Shown here piece by piece: positions 21,951 to 32,706 of a stretch of DNA of 36,919 nt. This DNA is from Conidiobolus incongruus B7586 (lineage: Eukaryota > Entomophthoromycota > Entomophthoromycetes > Entomophthorales > Conidiobolaceae). Within the stretch, counting starts at the first letter, position 1, and each line of letters begins with the position of its first letter. Location of the stretch: positions 1-36,919 of the forward strand of contig JNEM01010164.1 in the NCBI GenBank assembly GCA_000697335.1, in the 5' to 3' direction. A program made the translations under genes and the position numbers. Under the pieces are notes generated by a model, which did not search any database, was not told where the DNA came from, and saw only the letters and a list, made by a program, of their open reading frames with translations.

Positions 21951-24156
21951 TTAAAAATGCAAAGTAATAGTATAATTAAATATTTAATTAAATTTATATT
22001 TTGTATCCTTGCAAAAAATAATCAAATAAAATTTATAACTTAAGGTGTTAAGTTGTCTAGAATTTTGAAGTCATTATGTACCTTAATAATACTTAGTAAA
22101 TTATTAAATATTGTTTATTTTTCAATCAATATCAAATACTTTTCTATGAATTTTGAATATATATTCTTATTATATTTCCAAACTATTTGAAAACACTTAG
22201 AAACAGAAATATCTGTGAGTGCATATAAATATTTGCCTGATAACAACTCAATATATTATATTTTTCTAGTTAAGATTTTGTGTTAGTATACTCCTGTTGT
22301 AGATATATATACATCTTGTAGGGTAGAGTAATAGCTATTGAAATAGTCAAGTCATTTTCAAACCCAGTATTATTTCATCAAATATCTTAATCTAACAATA
22401 GTTTGATTTTATAAAATACAATGGCTGATTAGATTATCAACTTCTTGATTATCAACCAATTAAAAAGAAAAAAAAATTAATTATATAGATTATATTAAAT
22501 ATATGATTAGCAAGCCTAACTTTATATATGCTTAATATTAATATTCAATTATAATATCAGCAAAATAATTATGAATATAACGAATGAATTTTATAAAATT
22601 GAAAACTTAATATTCTAGTAATTATTCAGCAACCTTGTAAAATATTTTAAAATACTACCAGAGATTGAATTGCTTGAAATGAAGATAATTTCGAGATTAA
22701 AAATAATAGATTTGAAAATAAAGTAGCATATGTATTGTGAAGTATTGTGTATAGTATATTTTTGAAAATTATGTATTAAATCGGTCATGCTCATAATGAT
22801 AACATTATTCAAGTCCTAAAATCAATATTAGACCATTTTTGATAATTTTATATTTTTCATAATGTAATTCATAACATTAACTTTCAAAGTAACATTATTA
22901 ATATTTACCAATGGATATATTTTTTAATTAATAGTACAATTGATTCAACATAATTTTAATTTTCAAGGAAACTTTCATCAAAAATCAATTTATTAAAATT
23001 TTTTAATTCAATTTCTAAATTTTATTCAAAAGTGATGTATATTATAAATATTTATTAATATTCTCTAACTTAATACTAACAGAATTTCAGGTAATGTGAA
23101 AATTTATGACTACCCAAAATTTTAAAGACACAATCTGCTTTGAGGAATATATTATTAATGCTTAGTTGTATATTTAATACTTTATATATTTAGAATGATT
23201 CGATTCATTTGAAAAATGTGGCTAGGTTGGAGAAAACTTGAATAATATGATGTCACAAGTTAAAAGTGATATCAAATATATTTACAGTCAGTAAGCCTTA
23301 ATAAAATAAATTGTACAATAAACATCTTTGTTGTTAAAATATCTATATATAAGTAAATATCATCTATGAAATTCAGATTATTAAAATGAATTAATCATCT
23401 GAAAATAGCCAATGATAACCCATATTGTGATATAGGTCTCGATATTTTAAATATTTCTAAAATACCTTTAAAATATATTAATACAAAATTTTTTCTCAAA
23501 TTGTAATAAATGAAACATTGTAAATGATGAATTTATTAGTAATGTTCTTATTATAAATTATAATAATGATACATAAATATAAATTGGCACCAGGTTTGTT
23601 AAAGTATATAAGATCAAACTTTATAATGTATTTTTTATAATGAATAGATATATATTGCAATTTGCTGTGAAGATAGAAAAATAGTTATATTCAAAAAAAT
23701 ATTAATATATAAACTTCAAAATATTAATTTATATAATATAAAGTTATACAATATTATTAATATTTTTTCAAAATATATAAAAACTATTTAGTTTAGACGT
23801 CATTATAACTAACCAAAATTAATAATTAACAATAACAAATAAAAAAGCATTGATAAAAAGGCGAGTTCCAATGAATACAATGGGCCGAATAAAGTTTCAA
23901 TATTTTTGAATAATTTATTATAATTTTTGGGTCTAAAGTTTTATTATCGTATATCAGTTACAAGATAAAAATCCTTATATCTTACCAGCATTACCAGGTT
24001 TTGTACATTCACCAACTTTAATGCCTTATACAAATATTCAGAAATTCACCAAGTTTTATTAATTTCAATAACAATTTATTATTAAAAATTATAGTATCAA
24101 TTGAATATTACCTAATTGATATATTAATTCAATATTTTATTGCTAGTTTGGAAAGA
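21951..24156. other. AT-rich spacer between two mariner copies
   Basis: No gene is supported. The 65-aa minus frame near 22615-22812 is AT-driven. A slightly GC-richer patch near 23850-24050 (GGCGAGTTCCAATG..., TTACCAGCATTACCAGG) has no readable frame of note. Confidence 0.55.
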
Positions 24157-25322
24157 AATGATAAATTTTTTAGTTCTTAATTTTTCAAATTGATTTTTTT
24201 TTCAAAAATTAACTACATAGAAAATATAAAAGAAAACTAATATTTTCAAACTATATATATACTAATTTATAATTATTTTTTTATTAATATATTTATATTT
24301 AAGAATTTAAAGCTGAATTTAATATTATATAAACAATAATTATCAAAAGTTTTATAATTTAATATTATCAAAACTTAACCATCTATCCTTTAAAATCTTT
24401 TAAAATCATTATATAGCTTATAAAAATAAAAATTTATTTAAAACTACCATTTATTATTAGATTTATTATTTTAAATCTTAAAGGATATTATTAAAAATTT
24501 ATTTAAATCTAAAAGGTTAATATCCATTGTTATTTTATTATTAATTAATAAAGAGAAAAAATATTAAAATTTTTATTATAATTAAAAATTTATCCAAATA
24601 ATTTAATAATAATAATATAAAGGTATTATATATATTATAATTTAAACATAGTTTGATTAATAAAAATAAAATAAATATATTATAATTTAACAAAAGATCA
24701 AAATAAAATTAAAGTAACTAATATTAAATAATTTTAATTATAATATGACTAAAATAAAAATATTTTTATTGTATTATTTTAATAAGTTTTAAATTCCCAT
24801 GTATAAATTTTTATTTAAAAATAAAATAAAATATTAAGTTAAAATAATCTCTTTTATAAACTTTAATAAACAAACACTTTAGTTATAAGTGAGTGTTAGC
24901 TAAAATTAATTATAATTATATATAGAGTTTTATTTAATTTTAAACAATAAATTAATTGATATTATATTTTATATTGTTTTTTAAATAAAACCATTATAAT
25001 TGGTGTTTTTTATAGATCAAATATACTTAATATTTTAAATATTATTTAATATATATTTATATATTTGATTATAACCAATATGATTATAATTGTTTAATTA
25101 ATTAAAAAATATGTTTATAGGTGAAAAAATTCCTGTAAATAAATTAAATTAATTTGCAAAATATTAAATTTCAGTTTTTAATAAAAAACTATTTTCTAAG
25201 TGTTAAAAACTAGCCAAAAATATGGCAAAGAGTTATTAATAATAAAGAGAGTATTAATTGTTTATTGTGTAATAAATTTTATAAATCATATATTAATATT
25301 TTGATTTTAAAATTTAGCCATT
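24157..25322 (+). mobile_element. Mariner-like DNA transposon copy 2, heavily decayed
   Basis: This copy has the same orientation as copy 1 and is about 1.17 kb long. The left end, AATGATAAATTTTTTAG, is a worn version of the copy 1 end; the right end is AAAATTTAGCCATTA. The interior aligns with copies 1 and 4 in order. The motif TTAAGTGTTAGAAG of copy 1 matches CTAAGTGTTAAAAA near 25197. The transposase is unreadable. Its higher divergence suggests it is older than copy 1. Confidence 0.65.
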
Positions 25323-25933
25323 ACTTTCTTTACCAAAAAAATATAATTTGTAATAAATTAATATATTAATATATTAATTGATATATTTAGTACTTAACAC
25401 TTCATATTATGTATAATAATATATGGCCAGGCGTGTATATTGGCAAAATTGAAAAGTTTTCATCTCAAAAAATTCATACGTAATATAACAACAATCACAT
25501 TTCATATATTAATTATTTGGAGATGTAAAAAATTATACAAGTAGTAAATAAATGAAAGGGTATATATTAAATAAATATCATCATTTAAATGATAATATAA
25601 AGTATTAATGTTTCGAGAATAATTTGCTATTCGAAAATTATAAACAAGTTGTAATTGATGATTTAAACCTAATATTCCAAAAATTAGAAAGTTTAGAAAC
25701 ACTCAGTTCATTTGTACAATAAATATCCAATATTTGTACTTAGTGTCATAGTTGAAAGTTTTCATTATTTGTATATTTATAGTATTGTGAAAATTTGATC
25801 AAATAATAAACTAATATAAATGATTAATAATAGTTTAAAGGATGTAGTATTCAATTATATTATTGAACAATATACACTACCAGAGATATCGAAAGTTATT
25901 TTATAAAAAAGATTTAAAATATTACAAATAGAA
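25323..25933. other. AT-rich spacer downstream of MAT2B-like copy B
   Basis: No gene is supported. A 66-aa minus frame at 25502-25702 is rich in I, L, Y and N from AT bias and has no recognisable motif. Confidence 0.55.
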
Positions 25934-26845
25934 CTAATATTTGTCAGCATAAATTTTCAGATGCTTTGTGAACCATTCTTCAAGATCAGTTTCACAAGGA
26001 TCAATACCCAAAGCCAGAGTTCTCTCAACATTCAAAATACAATTTTCAGGTTCTTCAATCGCATCATCAGGGGGAAATTCAAGTTCTGGCTCAAGATGAT
26101 CAATGGAAACACCAAGAATTCGGCCAAATATTTGGCAGATTTCATACTCGGTAAAGACTTTGGAATTAGAAAGATGAATTATATTTGGGAAGTTTGGAGT
26201 GTTGTTGGTAAGCTTTTCGGCAATTTGGAATAAACTTCTCGAAATATCTTCGACATATGTAGGGGAGCGAGTGGAGTGGTGATTGATAACCAAAGGTTCA
26301 TCTGATTTCTTTACAATGCTAACCATACTGTTTATAGCGGACTCCTCAGGATATTCGACGTCACCATAGAGGACGGGAAGACGAACCGAGACAGCTTTAG
26401 GAAGGACTCTGTGGATAGCTTGTTCACCTTGTAGTTTGGACAAACCGTAATAATTCAAAGGATTCGGACGAGAGTCAATATCGTATGGGGGTTCAGTACC
26501 ATCGAAGATAAAGTCAGTAGAAATATAAATCAAGTCCGAATTATGCTTTTTGCACTGAGTAGCTAGGAATTCAAGTGTTTTAAGATTGATATCATGAACG
26601 AAGGTTTTTGGATTCTCCAAGGAATTAAAATGACGTACAACAGCGCAATGAATGAACACATTAGGCTGATACTCATTAAAAAATTCTTCAACTTGAGTTT
26701 CGTTAGTAATATCTATTTGGATTAAATCTCCACTGACTCTTGATAGAGCTAGTCCAATTGTTTCCCAGCCATTTGATTTGAAGGTTTTGTAAACTGCTCT
26801 GCCTAAAAAGCCTGAAGCTCCACTTATTGCTACTTTTTTTATCAT
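25934..26845 (-). CDS. MAT2B-like extended SDR, copy B (intact)
   Basis: The 303-aa protein belongs to the family of methionine adenosyltransferase regulatory beta subunits and dTDP-4-dehydrorhamnose-reductase-like extended short-chain dehydrogenases. The NAD(P)-binding loop is GASGFLG (9-15). YISTDFIFDGTEPPYDID, NPLNYYGLSKLQGE (YxxxK at 133-137), RLPVLYGDVEYPEES and a TRSPTYVEDISRSLFQIAEK segment align with vertebrate MAT2B. By homology it binds NADP(H) and may regulate S-adenosylmethionine synthesis, though fungal members may instead act as reductases. No introns are present. It is roughly three-quarters identical by eye to copy D. Copy B keeps the typical S-T-D at the active-site strand, where copy D has C-T-N. 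Confidence 0.88.
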   Translation of the reverse strand: MIKKVAISGASGFLGRAVYKTFKSNGWETIGLALSRVSGDLIQIDITNETQVEEFFNEYQPNVFIHCAVVRHFNSLENPKTFVHDINLKTLEFLATQCKKHNSDLIYISTDFIFDGTEPPYDIDSRPNPLNYYGLSKLQGEQAIHRVLPKAVSVRLPVLYGDVEYPEESAINSMVSIVKKSDEPLVINHHSTRSPTYVEDISRSLFQIAEKLTNNTPNFPNIIHLSNSKVFTEYEICQIFGRILGVSIDHLEPELEFPPDDAIEEPENCILNVERTLALGIDPCETDLEEWFTKHLKIYADKY

Positions 26846-26892
26846 TTATTTATAAATTATTAAGTCAATAAATTTTCTTGATGTTATGACTC

Positions 26893-26899
26893 TTTATAT
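26893..26899 (-). promoter_or_regulatory. TATA-like box, MAT2B-like copy B
   Basis: ATATAAA lies about 50 nt upstream of the ATG, in the context GTTGAATATAAAGAGTCATA. Copy C keeps GTTGTATAGAAAGTGTCATA at the matching place and copy D has TTTATATAAAGTGT. Confidence 0.55.
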
Positions 26900-26964
26900 T
26901 CAACTATTAAAATTGGTTTAATTGAACATTCTATAGCTTAAATTTCAAAATTATGATTAAATTG

Positions 26965-26979
26965 ATGTGAAAAATTCAA
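26965..26979 (-). promoter_or_regulatory. Conserved upstream box shared by MAT2B-like copies (copy B instance)
   Basis: ATGTGAAAAATTCAA lies about 120 nt before the start codon. The same word or a near match occurs upstream of copy A (20238-20252), copy D (32593-32607) and, worn, copy C (29761-29774). It may be a binding site or simply duplicated flank. Confidence 0.4.
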
Positions 26980-26989
26980 CAATAAAATT

Positions 26990-27600
26990 TATCAATACAA
27001 ATATAATGACTAATAACATTTTTATAGTATTACTAATTTCAGATGTGATATTATTATTACATATGATTGGCATATTAAGAATTTATCATTTCTGTGCATA
27101 AAAACAAATCATTTGGCCAGAAATGATATATAGTGATCTTACTCAATGCAAATAAATTTTATAGTTTTATAATAGCGGATTATCAATACTAATGAAACTG
27201 AATAGAGGATATTTTTGATAAACATAAAAATATATATTTTATACTATTAACTAATGTAATATGTATAATTTTAAAAATTGTTTTAGAATTCAAAATTTAT
27301 ATAATTTTTACATCCTTTGTTTCTCAATAAAAATAAAATTCAATATCGAATTCTAGAATCAATTGTTGTAAATTGGGGATTAATGCATTTGATCATTGAG
27401 TTTTTATTTTTATCAAGAAAACTCAACATTAGTTTATACAAATATAATAATTAATTGTAACATAAAATCTAACATCTTCATGCATATAATATAATCTATC
27501 ATTTAATTAATCTCAATTATATAGTTATTTCGAATACAGTTGTAAATATCATCAATCTTGTCATACATAAAAATATTTAAGGAAAGCAACTTCATTCCAA
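26990..27600. other. AT-rich spacer upstream of copy B
   Basis: Apart from a short TATAGTATTAC word at 27023-27033 that is also found upstream of copy D, no feature is recognised. Confidence 0.5.
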
Positions 27601-27620
27601 TTGTCACAACATTGTTTCTA

Positions 27621-27914
27621 AAGCAGAATTGATCAAATTATTGACAAAATTGATTTATGCCAAGATCCTACCCAACTCTCTTGTAGATGTGGAATTTAAT
27701 GTTTGATAATTGCGAGCATAAATTCCAAATGTTTAAATATTATATCATTCAATTGAGAACATCCGAAATCTATAAACCATATAATATTTTATTAATTCCT
27801 TAAATTTATCATCCATTAATTTGCAACATTTTCAATGTTTCTGGCGAATTTCTGTAGTAGGGATGGGTAAGACCATGACCTAAATCAATTTTGTCAATGT
27901 GATCAACCTTGCTC
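27621..27914. repeat. Imperfect long inverted repeat with about 190-nt loop
   Basis: The left arm 27621-27672 (core TTGACAAAATTGATTTA) pairs with the right arm 27865-27914 (core TAAATCAATTTTGTCAA). The pairing continues through GATCCTACC versus GGTAAGACC with small gaps. The right arm is preceded by TAGGGATGGGTAAGACC, which resembles the start of some hAT-type terminal repeats; both arms have that end facing the loop. It could be two worn non-autonomous elements head to head or a single palindromic repeat. No transposase is seen. Confidence 0.45.
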
Positions 27915-28744
27915 TAGATCCTAATCATTGACCAAACTCAATTTCATTTATCAAATTGTGTCTCACTTTATCAATTACATCACAAATACTTTTAACTACA
28001 TCATCTAAAATCATTATCGTGATTTCTTAAACAATGCTCAATCCTTATCACTACCATAAAAACATTTGGCTAATTTCAGGCAATTAGTATTTTAATGCCA
28101 GTGATAACTAAGCATAACTAAACTGATGAAATAAAATTATATGCTTAGGTTATTTCAATTTATCTATAATAATATCATTGATAGCTATAATCAGTCTATA
28201 ACAAAATCCGCAGAGTGAACATGTTAAATGTATCTTTTGAGTTGTTGCAGTAATTCACTTCAAAATAATTCAACTATATCAATTAAAAGGAATATTATTA
28301 AAATATTTAGTACATAATTTCATTATAAAGATAATTAATCAGCTAAAATTTAATTGATATAATATTATTAAAATAAAACTTCTTTAAATATCTTTTAATA
28401 TTCAATATTTTTAATTCTTTATAATATTTTCATATTAAATTGATACACTAAGATTGGAGCCTAATTTATCAAAATCAAAGACCAAGTTCTTCAAATTTTG
28501 AATTATATATTAGCTTTTAAAATATGTTAAAATGATTTTTTTTCAAGCTGTTTATAGCTTGTATATCATAAAAAAAATTCTTATATTTTAGGATGATTGT
28601 AACAGTAATATCAATGATAATGAAAATTATATCTTTCTATGGTAATCATCATGTTATTACTTTTAGTTGATATATTAGCCATACTAGAATTAATATTAAA
28701 CAAATAATTAAATAATAATAATATATTAAATGGATTGAATAAAA
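27915..28744. other. Spacer downstream of MAT2B-like copy C
   Basis: No gene is seen. The first 200 nt are slightly GC-richer than background and could belong to the element marked by the inverted repeat at 27621-27914. Confidence 0.45.
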
Positions 28745-29641
28745 TTAATATTTGTCAACATTCATTTCAAAATGCTTTGTGGACCATTCTTCAAGGTTAG
28801 TTTCACAAGTATCAATACTCAAAGGTAGTTTTATAATAGTTTAAAATACTATCTTCAGGCTCTTCAAACGAAGCATTCATGAGTCATTTAAGTTCTGGTT
28901 GAAGGCGATCAATTCAGACATCAAGGATTTTACTAAATCTTAGGGAAACTTCGTATTCGATGAAGGCTTTGGTATTAGAAATATGTTGTATATTGAGGAA
29001 CTTCGAGGTGTTGGTTATATGCTATTGAGAAACTTGGAACAAACTTCTGGAAATGCCCTTAACATTGGTTGGAGTATGAGTTGAGCAATTATTGATAGCC
29101 GTTTGTTAATCTAATTTTTTATTACTTGTCATACCATTGACATTGGGCTCCTTGGGATACCGGACGTCACTGTGTATGACTTGGCATACAGCGCAAGGCA
29201 GCTTTGGGAAGGATTCAATGGATAGCCTGTGCACCTTGAAGCTTTGATAATCCATAATATTCAAAAAGTTGAAAAGAGAATGGGAACAATATGGAGGTAG
29301 AGTATTATCTAAAATAAATTAGTAAAGATATAGCTCAACTCTCAAAGATGCTTTCTGCACTGATTAGTTAAAGATTCTGATACTTTAACATTCATATTAT
29401 AATTGGAATCATTTTGTTTCAAAGCGAAATCAAAATCTTGTACTTCAGCCCAAAGAAACATTTGGTTGATACTCTGAAAAACTCCCCAACTTGAGTTTAT
29501 TTTGTAATAATGAATTTACTAACCCCCCCTCCATTGGTTCTATTTTTGGCTAGACCTATTTTTTCAAAATTGTTAGTCTTGAAGCTTTAGTAAACTTGTC
29601 TTCCTAAGAGACCGGAAGCTCCGCTGATAAATATTTTTTTA
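28745..29641 (-). pseudogene. MAT2B-like copy C, broken
   Basis: This copy can be aligned end to end with copies B and D but is the most diverged. The start codon region is deleted; the first readable codons are ISGASGLLGRQVY and then a stop, as in copy A. Many frame changes and small insertions follow. The C-terminus ends in DKY and a TAA at 28745-28747, matching copy B. A run of C at about 29523-29529 interrupts a conserved stretch. The upstream TATA-like region is still detectable. Confidence 0.85.
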
Positions 29642-30365
29642 TAATATAAAATAATAAATTTTATTAATTCTTTGGATGTTATGACACTTTCTATACAACT
29701 ATCAATATTTGGTATAGTTCAACAATTTTTACCATAATTATTAATATAATTCTCAAGATTATATGAAAAATTGAATTATTTAAATCTATATAATATTATA
29801 AACAAAATAACATTTATATTAATGCGAATTACGGAATTCAAAATAATCTTACAATTGATATACCAAGTGTTTACCATCATTTCGCTGTTTATCAAATCAT
29901 TAAAGCTGAAATTATATTCATTGATCTAGTATAATTCATGTTAATAATAATAGTGTTTTAATCTTAGAATTCATTGTCAATCAAAGGATTTAATTTCCTC
30001 GACAAGTACAAGAGTATGATTTTTAAAATAATATCAATATAGCATAACGCTAACCAAATATTTTGGTCAAATAATAAATTATGCTAATCTTATAGTATAA
30101 TTACACGAAATCCTTATAGTGAATATTAAAATTTGGATTAATTTAATAAAATAATATATAAAGAGCATTTTGGATCGCAGTATATCAAATTTAACCCATA
30201 ACTAAGGATTTTCAAAAATGTTAATTTTTATAATTGACATCGATATAATGGATACTAATAATTATAATTTCTACAAAATCTATTTGTCCAAAAAATGAAG
30301 ATATATTATTTGAAAAATTTTTGAATTATCAAATGAATAACCTCTTAATAAATCGAAAAAATGGG
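29642..30365. other. Upstream flank of copy C and AT-rich spacer
   Basis: The first 150 nt align with the upstream flanks of the other MAT2B-like copies, including a worn ATATGAAAAATTGAA box at 29761-29775. The rest shows nothing definite. Confidence 0.45.
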
Positions 30366-30660
30366 TGATATCTGTATCATGGAAAATCAATTCTAGTTTG
30401 GGCTTATCAAGATGGAATATTTGATAATCAAACGATACAATTATTTAAGATAGCTTTTAGTTGATCAAAATCCTTTGTCCAATGCTAAGAGGTATCAATT
30501 CCAGTATCTATATTTTACTAAGGATTAATTCGATCATTTTATAGATAATCATCAGAGAAATTAAACAGGAATCATGTAAAAGTTCTGATAATGTCCAATT
30601 AAGAAACCCATGGATCTAAGAATTAAAGTCATTTTTCTAATTTATCACTACATTAGAAGC
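30366..30660 (-). mobile_element. Ty3/gypsy retrotransposon fossil (pol fragment)
   Basis: Read on the minus strand, this piece matches the part of a Ty3/gypsy polyprotein that links the end of reverse transcriptase to the start of RNase H. The element is an old, AT-drifted and thoroughly broken fragment with numerous breaks. Its limits are uncertain and it may extend a few hundred bases on either side. No long terminal repeats can be assigned to it. Confidence 0.5.
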
Positions 30661-31559
30661 TAGATGCACAAAGTTAGGAACTAAATAAGTTTACTAAGTT
30701 AAAATTGGGATGAAAGAATTTATTAATTGAGATATAGATAAAACCTCAATATATCGAAAAATTATATTTTATTATCTTCTAACATCTATGAATTAGCACT
30801 TGTTATAATATATTATAATATTGATAAAGCTGGAAATACATGTTGAATTATACTTATATAGACAACTTTTTATTATGTTGATAATCAAAATAATATCAAC
30901 AAATTTTAATATCAACTTGTCATTTATACAAAATTTATTAATTATCGTTTTTTCTTTTTTCCTGGATTTCTGATTACTTAGTAATATTTTGCACAGACAC
31001 TTGTAAATTTAGTGTTTATAATTGTAAAAAAACTGTTATAAAATGGTCGTTTGATAAATTATAATTTTATATTTCCACATATAATATTTTTATTAAAGGA
31101 ATATAAAACATTAAAAAAAATCAAATTTCTTGAATTTAAATTTGATTATTTGAAATACAGTAAAGATTTTTATCAAATGTATTAATATGCTAAAATATAA
31201 AATTGATATGTAATAAATATAGTATGAAAATTATATTTTATGAAACAATTTCACTAAAATTTTCTTTTTATATCATTGAAATATAATTCATCAAAAAGGC
31301 ATAATTCAATTTTCATACTATGAGTTACTATTTTAATTGAATTTTTTGAAATTATTGGTTAAAGATAATTGTCAAAGAATTGCAATAATTTGTCTATTTA
31401 GCAAGATCTAGAAAAAAAATTAAAATATATTGTATTATTTGTTAAAATATAACCAAAAGTGACTAATTCATATTCATTGGAAGAATATTAAAACATTGAA
31501 ATATGTGTTTGACTTATTGTTTGATATAAAAATTATACTTAAAATTTATTTTATGAGAA
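30661..31559. other. AT-rich spacer downstream of MAT2B-like copy D
   Basis: No gene is supported. The first part could include further decayed sequence of the neighbouring Ty3/gypsy fossil. Confidence 0.5.
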
Positions 31560-32471
31560 TTAATATTTGTGTGCATTCGCAATTAAGTGTTGTGTGAACC
31601 ATTCTTCAAGGTCAATATCGCAAGGATCAATTCCCAAAGCCAATGTTCTGTCAACATTCAAAACACAATCTTCAGGCTCATCAATTACAGCATCCTTAGG
31701 CCATTCAAGCTCTGGTTGAAGGTGACCAATTGAGACACCAAGGATTCTTCCAAACATCTCGCAGATTTCGTATTCAGTAAAAACCTTAGTGTTTGAAATA
31801 TGGATAATATTGGGAAAGTTTGATGTATTATTTGTAAGCTTTTCGGCAATTTGAAACAAACTTCTAGAAACGTCTTTGACGTGAGTGGGAGTTCGAGTGG
31901 AGTGGTGATTAATAGCCATAGGTTTACCCGATTTCTTTACAATGCTAACAAAACCATTGATGACGGATTCTTCTGGATATTCGACGTCACCATAGAGGAC
32001 AGGAAGACGAATCGAGACAGCTTTAGGAAGAATCCAATGGACAGCTTGTTCACCTTGAAGTTTGGACAATCCATAATAGTTCAAAGGGTTTGGAAGAGCA
32101 TCGATATCATATGGAGCACCAGTACCATCAAAGATATAGTTTGTACAGATATAAATTAACTCCGAATTATGCTCCTTGCACTGGATAGCTAAAAATTCAG
32201 GTACTTTAACATTCAATTCAAAGGTAAAGTCCTTTTGACTCTCGGCAAGATCCGGATAACGTACTGCAGCACAATGGATGAACACATTAGGCTGATGCTG
32301 ATTGAAAAATTCTTCAACTTGAGTTTCGTCAGTTATATCCAGCGGTATTAAATCCTTGGTAGCTCTAGTTTGAGCTAAACCAATTGTTTCCCAGCCGTTA
32401 GTTTTGAAGGTTTGGTAGACGGCCCTACCTAAAAGACCAGAAGCTCCACTAATTGCTACTTTTTTGACCAT
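31560..32471 (-). CDS. MAT2B-like extended SDR, copy D (intact)
   Basis: This is a 303-aa intronless paralogue of copy B with GASGLLG (9-15), FIHCAAVR, IFDGTGAPYDIDALPNPLNY, YGLSKLQGE (Tyr133/Lys137), IRLPVLYGDVEYPEES and TRTPTHVKDVSRSLFQIAEK. Family and likely role are as for copy B: NADP-binding regulatory subunit of S-adenosylmethionine synthetase or related reductase. At the strand before the cofactor pocket it reads YICTNYIF, where copy B has YISTDFIF, so substrate handling may differ. Its C-terminal third contains the 253-nt tract shared with pseudogene A (31612-31864). Its upstream flank carries a TATA box and an extra 27-nt direct repeat. Confidence 0.88.
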   Translation of the reverse strand: MVKKVAISGASGLLGRAVYQTFKTNGWETIGLAQTRATKDLIPLDITDETQVEEFFNQHQPNVFIHCAAVRYPDLAESQKDFTFELNVKVPEFLAIQCKEHNSELIYICTNYIFDGTGAPYDIDALPNPLNYYGLSKLQGEQAVHWILPKAVSIRLPVLYGDVEYPEESVINGFVSIVKKSGKPMAINHHSTRTPTHVKDVSRSLFQIAEKLTNNTSNFPNIIHISNTKVFTEYEICEMFGRILGVSIGHLQPELEWPKDAVIDEPEDCVLNVDRTLALGIDPCDIDLEEWFTQHLIANAHKY

Positions 32472-32519
32472 GATAATATAATATAATTATATTTTTCATT
32501 TCTCTGACCTATATTACAC

Positions 32520-32527
32520 TTTATATA
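32520..32527 (-). promoter_or_regulatory. TATA box, MAT2B-like copy D
   Basis: TATATAAA lies about 50 nt upstream of the ATG, at the place that matches the TATA-like words of copies B and C. Confidence 0.55.
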
Positions 32528-32592
32528 AACCTATCAAAACATTTGTTTAACCGAGCATTTTTTACTGTAATTTCAAAAATATGAATATGCTA

Positions 32593-32607
32593 ATGTGAAA
32601 AATACAA
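32593..32607 (-). promoter_or_regulatory. Conserved upstream box, MAT2B-like copy D
   Basis: ATGTGAAAAATACAA lies about 120 nt before the start codon, at the same distance as the copy B box. Confidence 0.4.
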
Positions 32608-32652
32608 CTATTGAAATTGGCCATTACTTATTAAATGAATAATAATATTGGT

Positions 32653-32706
32653 ATAGTATTACAAATATCGGATGTGACAATAGTGTTACAGATGTCTGAT
32701 GTATCT
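32653..32706. repeat. Two 27-nt imperfect direct repeats upstream of copy D
   Basis: Units 32653-32679 and 32680-32706 begin ATAGTATTACAAATATC and ATAGTGTTACAGATGTC and agree at about 20 of 27 positions. The first unit resembles flank also found upstream of copy B. The second is specific to copy D. Confidence 0.6.

Noticed and set aside
22615-22812. 65-aa minus frame.
   Set aside because: AT-rich random frame without codon bias.
31851-32159. 102-aa plus frame opposite MAT2B-like copy D.
   Set aside because: It is the antisense shadow of a conserved coding region; a similar shadow opposite copy A reflects the shared sequence.
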